NCBI RefSeq assembly: GCF_034676705.1
Contig: NZ_JAUCBS010000005.1
Coordinates: 248,001-312,000 of the forward strand
Direction: 5' to 3'
Source of the DNA: Gemmobacter sp.
GTDB lineage: Bacteria; Pseudomonadota; Alphaproteobacteria; Rhodobacterales; Rhodobacteraceae
DNA length: 64,000 nt
Shown here one piece after another: positions 16,429-25,375 of this stretch. How positions within the stretch are numbered: position 1 is the stretch's first letter; each line of letters opens with the position of its first letter. The translations under genes and the position numbers were made by a program. The notes beneath the pieces were generated by a model. It was not told where the DNA came from and searched no databases. It worked only from the letters and a program-made list of their open reading frames with translations.

Positions 16429-17813
16429 CCGTGGCTATCCTTCGAACACTCAGACACAACAGGGGCAAGGCCAGCAACCTGGCCCAGCGTGACCGGCTTT
16501 ACCGGCATGCGCAGGCGATAATATCCAGTATCGGCAGGGCTTTGTCCTGTCATTTCGGCAAAGACGGCGGCCACGGTCGCACCGCACATCCGGCCCTGGC
16601 AGGGGCCCATGCCGGCGCGGGTGAACGCCTTGAACTGGTTGGGCCCGGGGCAGCCTTCGGCCACGGCGCGGGCTATATCGCCGCGCGTCACCTCCTCGCA
16701 GCGGCAGATGATGGTGTCATCGGCCTGCGGCGCCAGCAGGGACTGGGCCGGGCGATACATCCGGTCCAGAAAGGGGCGCGCGGCGGTTTCCCGGCGCAGG
16801 GTCACCAGCAGCGGCGACATGTCCGGTGCCTGCCGGCCCAGAACCCGCGCAATGGCCCGCGCCGCGATGGTGCCCTGCACCGCCGCCGCCCGCGCCCCGC
16901 CAATACCACCACCATCGCCCGCGACCCACAGCCATGGCAGGCTGGTCTGCCCGCCGGCATCGCGGTCTGCCACCCAGCACAGCTGCGCGGCGTCCCAGCG
17001 GTGGCGGGCGCGGGCGGCCATGGTCATGTTCGGATTGGGGATCACCCCATGGTGCAGGAACGCATGCTGACAGGCGATCCGGTGATCCTGCCCGCCCGAC
17101 CGCCAGCGCACGCCCTCCAGCGCGGTGTCGCCCTCCAGCCGAACATCGGTGACATGGCGATGGAATGGCACGCCGCTGCGCCGCAGGCGGGCCAGCAGCG
17201 AAAGGCCTTTCCACAGCAACCCCGGCTGGCGCAGCGCCCCCGGCAGATGGCGCAGCGCGGCCCCCAGGGCGCCGGGTTCGCCGGTCTCCAGAATGGCGCC
17301 GATCCGTGCCCCCGCCTCCAGATACTGGCAGGCGACCAGATACAGCAGCGGCCCGGCACCGATGAACACCGCGCCATCGGCCACCGTGCCCGTGGTCTTC
17401 AGTAGGATCTGCGCCGCCCCGGCCGTCATCACCCCCGGCAGCGTCCAGCCCGGCAGGGCCATCGGGCGTTCCATCGCCCCCGTCGCCACCAGCACGCGGG
17501 CCGCCGGCAGATCGTCGCCGCCCTGGGGCGTGGTGTAGCTGAGGCCATCTTCGCCAATCCGCCAGACCATCGCCTGCGGATGGTAGGCCGCGCCCGAGGC
17601 CAGGAACGCCTGCGCCAGCGGCCGCCCCGCCGCGTAATCCGGCCCCAGCACCGCCGCCATGCGCGGGCTGCGCGGGGCGGTGACGTTGCGGTAAATCTGC
17701 CCGCCGGGCGCGGGCTGTTCGTCGAACAGCGCCACCGACAGGCCCAGCCGCCGCGCCTCGATCGCGGCCGACAGGCCGGCAGGACCGGCCCCGATGATCG
17801 CCAGATCCCTCAT
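16419..17813 (-). CDS. FAD/NAD(P)-dependent oxidoreductase with BFD-type [2Fe-2S] domain (HcnB/opine oxidase subunit A-like)
   Basis: A 464-residue flavoprotein. The dinucleotide-binding IIGAGPAG lies at residues 6-13. A second nucleotide site lies mid-protein (AVFIGAGPLLYLVA). A C-terminal BFD-like iron-sulfur domain has Cys370, Cys372, Cys405 and Cys410 (CRCEE and GPCQGRMC). This architecture matches HcnB and the A subunit of opine oxidases, which work with a small 2Fe-2S protein and a DAO-type subunit, both encoded immediately upstream. The complex oxidises a secondary amine or amino acid and passes electrons to the respiratory chain. The start at ATG 17813 overlaps the preceding stop by four bases. 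Confidence 0.88.
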   Translation of the reverse strand: MRDLAIIGAGPAGLSAAIEARRLGLSVALFDEQPAPGGQIYRNVTAPRSPRMAAVLGPDYAAGRPLAQAFLASGAAYHPQAMVWRIGEDGLSYTTPQGGDDLPAARVLVATGAMERPMALPGWTLPGVMTAGAAQILLKTTGTVADGAVFIGAGPLLYLVACQYLEAGARIGAILETGEPGALGAALRHLPGALRQPGLLWKGLSLLARLRRSGVPFHRHVTDVRLEGDTALEGVRWRSGGQDHRIACQHAFLHHGVIPNPNMTMAARARHRWDAAQLCWVADRDAGGQTSLPWLWVAGDGGGIGGARAAAVQGTIAARAIARVLGRQAPDMSPLLVTLRRETAARPFLDRMYRPAQSLLAPQADDTIICRCEEVTRGDIARAVAEGCPGPNQFKAFTRAGMGPCQGRMCGATVAAVFAEMTGQSPADTGYYRLRMPVKPVTLGQVAGLAPVVSECSKDSHGCH

Positions 17814-18091
17814 GCCGCCCCCTGCTGGCGGTCCACCGCCATGCCCTCGCGCACGGTTTCCAGACAGGTCTGCCGGTTCGGCACCCCGTCGATCACCGCC
17901 AGGCAATCAAAGCACACGCCCATCATGCAATAGGGCAGGCGCGGCGCCCCGCTGACCGGGGTGGTGCGGAACGGCCCATGCCCGGCCTGCAACAGCGCGG
18001 CCGCCAGATTGGCCCCTGCGACCAGCTGCACGGGGCGGCCGTCCAGCAGAATGGTGGCCGCAGCGGCCTGCGGCTCAAGCGACCTGAACAT
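17810..18091 (-). CDS. Small [2Fe-2S] subunit of the amine dehydrogenase (HcnA-like)
   Basis: A 93-residue ferredoxin-like subunit with cysteines at 55, 60, 63 and 76 (C-x4-C-x2-C-x12-C), the spacing of HcnA-type 2Fe-2S subunits. The ATG at 18091 is chosen because it gives the family length. The frame is open farther upstream only within the DAO gene. It overlaps the DAO-type gene by 17 bp and the FAD/BFD gene by 4 bp, consistent with a stoichiometric complex. It relays electrons between the two flavin subunits. Confidence 0.86.
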   Translation of the reverse strand: MFRSLEPQAAAATILLDGRPVQLVAGANLAAALLQAGHGPFRTTPVSGAPRLPYCMMGVCFDCLAVIDGVPNRQTCLETVREGMAVDRQQGAA

Positions 18092-19178
18092 TGAACCGCT
18101 CCGGCTGGAAGGATTGGAACACATCGCCCGGCAGATGCCCGGCGCGCAGATGGCCGACCAGCCCCCCGGCATGCCAGGGCGCCAGCGTGACCCCCGAATG
18201 CACGCAGACGACAAAGGCCCCGTCGCGCCCCTGATACACCGGCACGCCATCGGGCGTCATGATGCGCAGCGCACCCCAGGCCCGCACCACCCGCGCATCG
18301 CGCAGGATCGGAAACGCGGTCACCGCCTTGCGCGCGGTTTCGCGCAGCACCGGCAGCGTGGTGCCATCGTCATTCCCCACCTCCTCCGAGCTTTCGCCGA
18401 ATATGCAGCCGCCCTCCAGCGTCTGGCGGATGAAGTTGGTGCCCATCGGCAGGAAGGGGCGCAGCTTTTCGGTGACCATGATCTGGCCCCGCACCGGCCG
18501 CACCGGGCCGGACAGATCCAGCATCGGCGCCAGCGCCGCATTGCCCAGACCGGCCGCCAGCACGATGCGCCCGGCCCGCACCGGCCCCTGCGCGGTATGG
18601 GCCACGAACCCTGCCCCGTCGCGGGCCAGCCCCGTCACGCCATGCCGGGGCAGATAGCGCCCGCCCCGCCGGACAAACCCGCGCACCAGCGCCCGCAACA
18701 GGTACAGCGGGTTCGCCGTGCCATCGTCGGGGCAATAGGTGCCCCCCGCCACGTCCGGCCCGATGGCGGGCAGCCGGTCGGCCAGGGCGGCGCGGTCCAG
18801 CACCTCGAACGCGCTCTGGATCCGGGCGCGCTGGTTCGATGCCGCCAGCGCCGCGCCGCGCCGGGCCAGTTCCTCGGGCGAAAAGCAGATATAGGCGGCA
18901 CCGGGGCGGCGGAAATGCAGGTCGATCCCGGTATCACCCTGCAATTCCAGCGCAAAATCCGCCCAGTCGTTCGCGGCCTGCCGGGTCAGGTCGGCATAGT
19001 CGGGGGCGGTGCCGCCCTTGCCCTGCACCCAGACGTTGCCAAAGTTCCCCCGCGCCGCGCGCAGCGCCACATCGCCTTCGTCCAGCAGCGCCACGCTTTC
19101 GCCGGCGCGTGCCATACCCCAGGCAATCGCCGCCCCCACGATGCCGCCGCCGATGATGATATAGTCGCTGCCCGCCAT
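18075..19178 (-). CDS. FAD-dependent amino acid/opine oxidoreductase, DAO family catalytic subunit (HcnC/OoxB-like)
   Basis: A 367-residue D-amino acid oxidase-fold protein. The FAD-binding IIGGGIVGAAIAWGMARAG lies at residues 8-26, and a C-terminal segment TPDGVPVYQG with SGVTLAPWHAG closes the FAD site. It is the probable catalytic subunit of the three-component dehydrogenase with the 17810-18091 and 16419-17813 products. It would oxidise a D-amino acid, glycine-like or N-substituted amino acid to an imine. Which one is not evident. It starts three bases from the stop of the racemase gene. Confidence 0.88.
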   Translation of the reverse strand: MAGSDYIIIGGGIVGAAIAWGMARAGESVALLDEGDVALRAARGNFGNVWVQGKGGTAPDYADLTRQAANDWADFALELQGDTGIDLHFRRPGAAYICFSPEELARRGAALAASNQRARIQSAFEVLDRAALADRLPAIGPDVAGGTYCPDDGTANPLYLLRALVRGFVRRGGRYLPRHGVTGLARDGAGFVAHTAQGPVRAGRIVLAAGLGNAALAPMLDLSGPVRPVRGQIMVTEKLRPFLPMGTNFIRQTLEGGCIFGESSEEVGNDDGTTLPVLRETARKAVTAFPILRDARVVRAWGALRIMTPDGVPVYQGRDGAFVVCVHSGVTLAPWHAGGLVGHLRAGHLPGDVFQSFQPERFNVQVA

Positions 19179-19181
19179 GGT

Positions 19182-19898
19182 TCAGAACATCGGATAGGCG
19201 CGCGGGCGCAGGCTGGCCTGAAAGGTATTGACCATGGTCACCGTGTCATAGACCGGCAGCCCCGTCGCTTCGGCAATGTAATGCGAGAAGGGCGCAAGGT
19301 TCGTGCATTCCAGCACGATGGCGCCGATCTGCGGGTTGGCGGCCACAAAGGCGCGGGCGGTTGCCACCACTTCGGCTTTCAGCGTGTCATAGGTGACGGA
19401 TGTATCGCCTTCCTTGATCCAGCGGACAAAGTTGGAATCCTGCGGGATGCCGGCCACGGGGGTATCCTGCGCAATGCCCACGGCATCCAGATACGGGCCG
19501 TTCAGCACATCGCCATTGTAGGTCATGATCCCCACCCGCTGGCCGGAGGGCAGGATGCGTTCCACCATCGGCACCTGCAACAGGCTGGAGGTGGCCACGG
19601 GCACCGAACAGTGATCCGCCAGTTCCCGCTGATAGATCGACAGGAACCCGCAGGTGGTTGTAATGCCATCGACCCCCGCCGCGATCAGTTCATCCGCCGC
19701 GCGCTTGAACGGCTCCAGCAGGCTGGCATTGTGCAGGTCGGTCATCCTGGACGGCACCGCATCGTGGACGATCTTGTATTGCACCGGGAAATCCCAGGTC
19801 ATCGCATTGCCGATATCGCCGATATAGCGCTGGAAGGTGGTGTTCACCATCAGAATGCCGATCGACACGCCGTAGTAGGTCTTTTTCCGGGGCTGCAT
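19182..19898 (-). CDS. Aspartate/glutamate/hydantoin racemase family protein
   Basis: A 238-residue Asp/Glu racemase-superfamily protein. Two catalytic-type cysteines are visible in TTTCGFL and LECTNLAPF, the paired Cys of cofactor-independent racemases. The start is placed at the ATG at 19898, eight bases after AAGGA. An upstream TTG at 19916 is weaker. With a DAO-type dehydrogenase next to it, it may convert an L- to a D-form substrate, or act as a decarboxylase or lyase like other members. It lies between the TRAP permease and the dehydrogenase genes. Confidence 0.82.
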   Translation of the reverse strand: MQPRKKTYYGVSIGILMVNTTFQRYIGDIGNAMTWDFPVQYKIVHDAVPSRMTDLHNASLLEPFKRAADELIAAGVDGITTTCGFLSIYQRELADHCSVPVATSSLLQVPMVERILPSGQRVGIMTYNGDVLNGPYLDAVGIAQDTPVAGIPQDSNFVRWIKEGDTSVTYDTLKAEVVATARAFVAANPQIGAIVLECTNLAPFSHYIAEATGLPVYDTVTMVNTFQASLRPRAYPMF

Positions 19899-19922
19899 CC
19901 GCAGGATCCTTTTCAAGCAAGG

Positions 19923-19946
19923 GGCGGCGGCCGGGGGGCCGCCGCC
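19923..19946 (-). terminator. Strong GC hairpin between TRAP permease and racemase genes
   Basis: GGCGGCGGCC (19923-19932) and GGCCGCCGCC (19937-19946) form a perfect 10-bp stem with a GGGG loop, directly after the TRAP permease stop at 19953. No T-run follows, so it is an attenuator or RNA-stability element rather than a clear terminator. Confidence 0.5.
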
Positions 19947-19952
19947 ATGGGG

Positions 19953-21842
19953 TCAGTTCTGGGTAACCGGCGCCGGCCTGTCTTCGGCCTTGGGCAGGAA
20001 CAGCAGGCCCGCGACGATGGCATAGCCGACGATCCCGCGCAGCAGTTCCGGGGCCGTATGCCACAGCGCACAGGCCACCCCCGCCGCAAACAGGATCAGC
20101 CGCAACCAGATCGGCAGGGGGCGCGAACTGTAGCCGACATAGGCCAGCGATATCAGCACGATCCCCGCCGATACCGCCAGCGTCGCGGTGACGATCTCGT
20201 ACACCGTGCCGTCCAGCGTCAGCGCCGGTTCATAGATGAAGGCGATCCCGGTGATGAACCCGCCCGCCGCCATGCGGAACGCCCAGGCGCCGGTGGCCAG
20301 CGGATTGGCCTTGGCAATCGCCGCGGCGGCATAAGAGGCGGCAGCCACCGGCGGTGTCGCATCGGCCATCACGGCGAAATACAGCACGAACAGGTGAATC
20401 GCGATCAGCGATGCCGTGCCGCTTTCGGCGATCAGCGGGGCGCCGATGGCCGCGGTGATGATATAGGCCGGCGTCGTCGGCACCCCCATGCCCAGGAACA
20501 GGCAGGACAGCGCCACCAGCAACACCAGCAGCAGCAGTGAATCCCCGGCCAGCGTCTTGATAATGCCGCTGAAGGCCAGCAGCAGCCCGGTATTCGTCAG
20601 CCCCGCCGTGATGATGCCCGCCGCCGCCACCGCCACCGCGATCATGCAGATCGTGCTGCCGGCATCGACAAAGGCGTCGAACACCTTGCGCCAGCCCATC
20701 CGGGTATGCGCCCGCAGCCAGGACGTGGCGAACACCGCCACCGTCGCCCAAAAGGCGGAATAATACGGCGAATACCGCTGGCTCATCAGCCAGATCAGCA
20801 CGATCAGCGGGATCAGGAAGTGGATGTCCTTCAGCACGTCGCGGAAGGTGGCGATTTCTTCCTTGGGCAGGGCCTTGATGCCCAGCTTGCGCGCCATGAA
20901 ATGGACCGAGGCGAAGACGCCCAGGTAATACAGCACCGCCCCGATGGCGGCGGCCGCCACGATGTCGATATAGGGGACCGAGATGACCTCGGCCATCACG
21001 AACGCCGCCGCCCCCATCATCGGCGGCATGATCAGCCCGCCCACGCTGGCCGCCGCCTCGATCCCGCCGGCCATGGCGGCAGGAAAGCCCATGCGCTTCA
21101 TTTCCGGGATGGTGACGGCGCCGGTCACCACCACATTGGCCACCGACGATCCGCTGGTCATGCCGAACAGGCCGGATTCCACCACCACCACCTTGGCCGG
21201 CCCGCCGGAATACCGCCCGGCCAGAAAGGTGCCGACGTTCATGAACAGGTTGCCCATGCCGCTGGCCTGAAGAAACGCGCCAAAGATCAGGAAGGTCGCC
21301 ACGATGGTGGCCGAAATCCCGGTCAGCTGGCCATACAGCCCGCTGCCCGTCATCAGATACAGGATGTCCACCACCTGGCCATAAGGCAGGTCGCGGTAAT
21401 ACCACACGCCCGGCAGCATCTCGCAGATGAACATGTAAAGGATGACCACGCCCACCAGAATCGACAGCACCACCGACAGCGACCGGCGCACCGCCTCCAG
21501 CACCAGCAGGGTCATCAGCGTGCCCAGCACCAGTTCCGTGGCGGTCAGCGGGTCGATATAGGGGCTGCGGTCATAGACCCGGTTGGGGTCAAGGTAGATA
21601 TACAGGCTGGGCAGGAACGCCAGCACCGCCAGCACCCAGTCCAGTGCCGAGGGGCGATGCGCGGGCGATGCGGGCCGCGCCGGGAACAGCAGGAACACCG
21701 GCGGAACCGCCAGCATCAGGTGCAGGCTGGCCAGTTTCAGCGGCTCGGGGTAGCCGCCGATGGTATAGTAGAAATGCAGCGCCGCCATGGCTGCCAACCA
21801 GAGGGATATGCCGATTCCGACCGGCCCCTTCAGAACTCTCAT
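19953..21842 (-). CDS. TRAP transporter fused permease (4TM-12TM, TAXI type)
   Basis: A membrane protein of 629 residues in which the small and large TRAP permease subunits are fused, as in TAXI-type systems. Many hydrophobic segments are present. Motifs include GSGLYGQLTGISATIVATF, MGNLFMNVG, SGGPAKVVVVESGLFGMTSGS and PPMMGAAAFVMAE of the DctM part. It uses an ion gradient to import a solute delivered by the TAXI protein encoded just upstream (21901-22884). The start ATG at 21842 is preferred over a TTG at 21851. An organic acid or amino acid ligand is likely from context. Confidence 0.9.
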   Translation of the reverse strand: MRVLKGPVGIGISLWLAAMAALHFYYTIGGYPEPLKLASLHLMLAVPPVFLLFPARPASPAHRPSALDWVLAVLAFLPSLYIYLDPNRVYDRSPYIDPLTATELVLGTLMTLLVLEAVRRSLSVVLSILVGVVILYMFICEMLPGVWYYRDLPYGQVVDILYLMTGSGLYGQLTGISATIVATFLIFGAFLQASGMGNLFMNVGTFLAGRYSGGPAKVVVVESGLFGMTSGSSVANVVVTGAVTIPEMKRMGFPAAMAGGIEAAASVGGLIMPPMMGAAAFVMAEVISVPYIDIVAAAAIGAVLYYLGVFASVHFMARKLGIKALPKEEIATFRDVLKDIHFLIPLIVLIWLMSQRYSPYYSAFWATVAVFATSWLRAHTRMGWRKVFDAFVDAGSTICMIAVAVAAAGIITAGLTNTGLLLAFSGIIKTLAGDSLLLLVLLVALSCLFLGMGVPTTPAYIITAAIGAPLIAESGTASLIAIHLFVLYFAVMADATPPVAAASYAAAAIAKANPLATGAWAFRMAAGGFITGIAFIYEPALTLDGTVYEIVTATLAVSAGIVLISLAYVGYSSRPLPIWLRLILFAAGVACALWHTAPELLRGIVGYAIVAGLLFLPKAEDRPAPVTQN

Positions 21843-21865
21843 GCTGGGCAATCCCTTGCGCAGGG

Positions 21866-21895
21866 CCGGGGGAACCGGCGGGCCGGTTCCCCCGG
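21866..21895 (-). terminator. Hairpin between TAXI binding-protein and TRAP permease genes
   Basis: CCGGGGGAACCGG (21866-21878) and CCGGTTCCCCCGG (21883-21895) form a perfect 13-bp stem with a four-base loop, just after the binding-protein stop at 21901. It probably stabilises the upstream mRNA segment and lowers read-through into the permease gene. Confidence 0.6.
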
Positions 21896-21900
21896 ACGTG

Positions 21901-22884
21901 TCACTTCATGTAGCCGAGTTCCTTGTACGCCTTGGCGGCGCCGGGATGCAGCGGGACGGGCTGGTTCTGCCAGGCGACGGCGGGGTCGAAACGCTCCAGC
22001 ACCTTGTAGATGTTGCCAAAGCGGTCGCGGTTTTCCAGCAGGGTCTTGGTCATGCGGTAAACCACGTCTTCGGACACGCTTTCATGCACCAGGATCAGCG
22101 CCTCCATCGTGGTGACCGAAATGGCCGCACCGTCGGGCTGGATCTTGCTGTAGACCTTGGCGGGGATCTGCCCCTTGCCGTATCCGTAGGTGCTGGACAG
22201 GTAATCCTGCAACGGCGCGCCCATGGCGATCAGCTTGGCGGCGCGGCGGCCGTTCTCCACCTCCAGCGCGATGCCGGTGGGGGCGGACCCTGCCCCGAAG
22301 ATCACGTCGATCTGGCCATCGTCAAAGGCCGAGATCAGCTGGGTATAGGTGCCGTTGATCACGCTGCCGCCGCCGGCCGAAACCTTGGCCGGCTCGTTCT
22401 TGTAGAACGCCAGCGCGCGTTGCAGCGTCAGTTCCTCGGACGTGGCCTTGGGCGAGGTGCCGATCTTCAGCTTCGGATCCGCCATGATCTCGGCCAGCGG
22501 GCGGGTTTCCTTGGCATCGACGATCACATGGAATTCCGCCGGCGCCCAGGTGCCGCCCATCGACATCAGGCCCTTGTGCGGCTTGGCATAGGGTTCTTCA
22601 CCCTTGGCGGCCGCGGCGGCCAGAAAGTCGATGCCCATGCCCATCTGGCTGATGCCACCGTCCATCTTGGTCGGGTTGTCGCGCCCGCCGCCCGGCACCA
22701 CGCGGATGGCGATGTCCGGGTTCTTTTCCATGATGATGTTCGACAGCCCGGTCACGATGGTGAACCAGCTGCCCCCCGGCGACCCCGAGGTCCATTCGAT
22801 GTTCGTGGTCTGCGCCGAGGCGGCGCCCGCCATCAGCCCGGCGCCAAGCGCCAGACCCAGCAGCGATCGTGCAAAGACGTTCAT
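21901..22884 (-). CDS. TAXI-family TRAP transporter solute-binding protein
   Basis: A 327-residue periplasmic protein. The signal peptide ends in AGAASA-Q (cleavage after about residue 24). The mature N-terminus reads NIEWTSGSPGGSWFTIVTGLSNII, the TAXI signature, followed by VVPGGGRDNPTKM. It binds a carboxylate or amino-acid-like solute and hands it to the fused permease at 19953-21842. The ATG at 22884 is supported by the AGGAAAGG ribosome site upstream. It follows the PLP lyase gene after 42 bp and probably belongs to the same operon. Confidence 0.9.
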   Translation of the reverse strand: MNVFARSLLGLALGAGLMAGAASAQTTNIEWTSGSPGGSWFTIVTGLSNIIMEKNPDIAIRVVPGGGRDNPTKMDGGISQMGMGIDFLAAAAAKGEEPYAKPHKGLMSMGGTWAPAEFHVIVDAKETRPLAEIMADPKLKIGTSPKATSEELTLQRALAFYKNEPAKVSAGGGSVINGTYTQLISAFDDGQIDVIFGAGSAPTGIALEVENGRRAAKLIAMGAPLQDYLSSTYGYGKGQIPAKVYSKIQPDGAAISVTTMEALILVHESVSEDVVYRMTKTLLENRDRFGNIYKVLERFDPAVAWQNQPVPLHPGAAKAYKELGYMK

Positions 22885-22926
22885 GGGATACCTTTCCTGT
22901 TGCATAGTTTTGTTGTCGGTCGTGTC

Positions 22927-24114
22927 TCAGGCCGCCGCCAGGCAGCCTGCCAGCGCCTGGGCCAGATCGGCTTTCAGGTCGTCCGCGTTTTCCAGCCCGG
23001 CATGAATGCGGACCAGCTGGCGTTTTTCATCCCACCGCGTCGCGGTGCGGGCATGCGACGGGTCGCCCGGCAGCACCAGGCTTTCGAACCCGCCCCAGGA
23101 AAACCCGATGCCGAACAGCGTCAGGCTTTCGCAGAACCGCGCGGCCACGGCGCGGTCGGTGGTGTCCAGCAGAATGGCGAACAGGCCCGAGGCGCCGGTG
23201 AAATCGCGCGCCCAGATCGCATGGTCGGGGTGCGACGGCAGGCCCGGGTGGATCACCCGCGCCACGCCCGGCCGGCCTTCCAGCCAGCGCGCCAGTTCCA
23301 GCCCGGTGGCGCCATGCTGGGCCAGCCGTACCGCCAGCGTGCGCAGGCCCCGCGCGGCCAGATACACCTCGTCGGGGGCCACCGAATAGCCCATCCAGTT
23401 CGCCGCCTCGCGCAGCGGGGCATGCAGCGCCATGTCGGCCACCGTCACCAGCCCCAGCATGGCATCGGAATGGCCGACGATGTATTTCGTCGCCGCCTGC
23501 ACCACCACATCGCACCCCAGCGCCAGCGGCCGGCAGAACAGCGCGGTGGCCCAGGTGTTGTCGCACACCGTGATCACCCCGCGCGCCCTGGCGGCGGCGG
23601 CGATGGCGGGAATGTCCTGCACCTCGAAGGTCTGCGACCCGGGGCTTTCCAGATAGATCACCCGGGTATTGCCCCGGATCAGCGGCGCCACATCGGCGCG
23701 GGGGTCGTAATATTCCACCTCCACCCCGTTGCGGCGGACAAAGGCGTTCAGGCTGGTGCGCGTGGGTTCATAGACCGTATCGGCCACCAGCACATGATCG
23801 CCCGGTTTCAGGAACGCCACCAGCGGCAGCACGCAGGCGGCAAGGCCTGACGGCACCGCAACCGTCCCTGCCCCGCCTTCGAATTCGCTGATCGCTTCTT
23901 CCAGCGCGAACACGTCGGGGGTGCCGAAGCGGCCATAGAACAGCGTCCCCTTCTGGAACCGCCGCGCCTTGGCCGCATCCAGTTCGGCGATCGTGTCGAA
24001 CAGGATGGTCGAGGCGCGATGCACCGGCATGTTGACCGTAGGCACCACACGCGTCTGGCGCCCGGCATGGGCCAGCAGCGTGTCGCGGTCGGTCTGGGTG
24101 GAACGGGCAGTCAT
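22927..24114 (-). CDS. Cystathionine beta-lyase/trans-sulfuration PLP enzyme (MetC-like)
   Basis: A 395-residue Cys/Met-metabolism PLP enzyme. Tyr60 and Arg62 (FYGRFGTP) bind PLP phosphate, Asp185 (CDNTW) contacts the pyridine nitrogen and Lys210 (QAATKYIVGHSD) forms the Schiff base. The VPSGLAA and GHSDAM segments and the length match MetC-type beta-lyases, which cleave C-S bonds to a thiol, ammonia and pyruvate through 2-aminoacrylate. It is probably the first gene of the TRAP/amine dehydrogenase/Mo-reductase run. An L-cystathionine role in methionine biosynthesis is an alternative, but the neighbours are catabolic. Confidence 0.85.
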   Translation of the reverse strand: MTARSTQTDRDTLLAHAGRQTRVVPTVNMPVHRASTILFDTIAELDAAKARRFQKGTLFYGRFGTPDVFALEEAISEFEGGAGTVAVPSGLAACVLPLVAFLKPGDHVLVADTVYEPTRTSLNAFVRRNGVEVEYYDPRADVAPLIRGNTRVIYLESPGSQTFEVQDIPAIAAAARARGVITVCDNTWATALFCRPLALGCDVVVQAATKYIVGHSDAMLGLVTVADMALHAPLREAANWMGYSVAPDEVYLAARGLRTLAVRLAQHGATGLELARWLEGRPGVARVIHPGLPSHPDHAIWARDFTGASGLFAILLDTTDRAVAARFCESLTLFGIGFSWGGFESLVLPGDPSHARTATRWDEKRQLVRIHAGLENADDLKADLAQALAGCLAAA

Positions 24115-24140
24115 CAGGCTGTCTCCCGGCTGTCATGAAT

Positions 24141-24172
24141 ATAGCATGCGATAGGCAATAATGGCATGCAAT
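24141..24172 (-). promoter_or_regulatory. Operator-like GCATGC repeats upstream of the C-S lyase gene
   Basis: Two GCATGC-centred elements, ATAGCATGCGAT (24141-24152) and ATGGCATGCAAT (24161-24172), sit 27-58 bp before the lyase start. The second 12-mer recurs exactly, in reverse, at 25376-25387 before the quinone reductase gene. The remainder of the gap, 24173-24296, shows nothing recognisable. Confidence 0.5.
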
Positions 24173-24296
24173 TCCTATTTGTGGCACAGACGAAATTCAG
24201 ATCAAACGCGCTGAAAATCCGGGCGTTCGCGGAACATGCGCCCCAAAGCCCTTGAGAGAAATAGAAAATCTTCCGCCGCGTCTACGGGCGGTGCGG

Positions 24297-24323
24297 TCTG
24301 GCGGGCCATCAAGACCCGCCAGA
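24297..24323 (-). terminator. Hairpin after the quinone reductase gene
   Basis: TCTGGCGGG (24297-24305) and CCCGCCAGA (24315-24323) form a perfect 9-bp stem with a nine-base loop, 12 bases past the stop of the minus-strand gene ending at 24335. No T-run follows it. Confidence 0.5.
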
Positions 24324-24334
24324 GTGACCCCGCG

Positions 24335-25309
24335 TCAAGCCAGCAGCAGGATCTGCCCCGTGGTGCGGCGCTGTTCCAGGTCGTCATGCGCCTGCGCCGC
24401 CTGGGCCAGCGGATAGGTATGGTGGATTTGCGCGGTGATGATTCGCTTGCGCATCGCGTCGAACAGGTTCGCCGCCGTCGCCAGCAGGTTGGCCCGGTCG
24501 GCGATATAGGGGAACACCTGCGGCCGCGACAGCGCGATGCATTTCGGCGCCAGCAGGGCAATGTTCACCGGCGGCACCGCGCCCGAGGCATTGCCAAAGC
24601 TGACCAGGTGGCCAAACCGCGCGATGCAGGCCAACGAGATCTCGAACGTGTCCTTGCCCACGCCGTCATAGATCTTGTCGGCCCCCTTGCCGCCGGTAAT
24701 CTCCATCACCCGGGCGGCCACATCCTCGGTGCCGGAATCGATCACATGATGCGCCCCTGCCCCGCGTGCCAGATCGGCCTTGGCCGCCGATCCGACCGTC
24801 CCGATCACCGTGCAGCCGATGGCCCGCGCCCAGGCGCACAGCAACAGGCCCACGCCGCCGGCCGCCGCATGGATCAGCACGGTGTCCCCGGCCTGCGCCG
24901 GTGCCGTCTTGTGCAGCAGGCGTTCCGCCGTCATGCCCTTGAGCATCAGCGCGGCGGCGTCCTGATCGGTGATGTCGTCGGGCAGCGGCACCATGCGCTC
25001 GGCCGGCACATTGCGCCGCTCGCTATAGGCACCCGGCGCGGTCATCACATAGGCCACGCGCTGGCCCACCGTCAGCCCGGTGACCCCCGGCCCCACCGCC
25101 TCGACCAGGCCCGCCGCCTCCATGCCGGGCGTGCCGGGCAGGGTCATCATCGGATAGGCACCCTTGCGGACATAGATGTCGATGAAGTTCACCCCGATGG
25201 CCGTATGGCGCAGGGTCACTTCACCCGGGCCAGGGGCCGGCACATCGACCGCGGTCCACTGAAGAACCTCGGGGCCGCCGGACTGCTGCTGGATGATGCT
25301 GTTGGACAA
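24335..25309 (-). CDS. NADPH:quinone oxidoreductase (QorA-type, medium-chain reductase)
   Basis: A 324-residue zinc-free MDR protein of QOR type (GVNFIDIYVRKGAYP, VLIHAAAGGVGLLLCAWARA, VGSAAKADLARGAGAHHVID). It reduces quinones or electrophilic alpha,beta-unsaturated carbonyls with NADPH. The start is a TTG at 25309 with GGAGG seven bases upstream (25317-25321). This gives the normal family length, while the longer open frame upstream adds unrelated residues. Its promoter shares a 12-bp element with the C-S lyase promoter, so it may be co-induced as a detoxifying enzyme. Confidence 0.86.
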   Translation of the reverse strand: MSNSIIQQQSGGPEVLQWTAVDVPAPGPGEVTLRHTAIGVNFIDIYVRKGAYPMMTLPGTPGMEAAGLVEAVGPGVTGLTVGQRVAYVMTAPGAYSERRNVPAERMVPLPDDITDQDAAALMLKGMTAERLLHKTAPAQAGDTVLIHAAAGGVGLLLCAWARAIGCTVIGTVGSAAKADLARGAGAHHVIDSGTEDVAARVMEITGGKGADKIYDGVGKDTFEISLACIARFGHLVSFGNASGAVPPVNIALLAPKCIALSRPQVFPYIADRANLLATAANLFDAMRKRIITAQIHHTYPLAQAAQAHDDLEQRRTTGQILLLA

Positions 25310-25375
25310 GGCACGTCCTCCTTCAAGGGGATGGATCCTGGTGCAGCGCCGGGTCGTGACCATGGCGCAACCTAT

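Noticed and set aside
17961..20540. An 859-codon plus-strand open frame
   Set aside because: It runs antisense through three recognisable genes (DAO-type, racemase, TRAP permease) and is rich in His, Gln, Arg and Gly without any motif, so it is a composition artefact.
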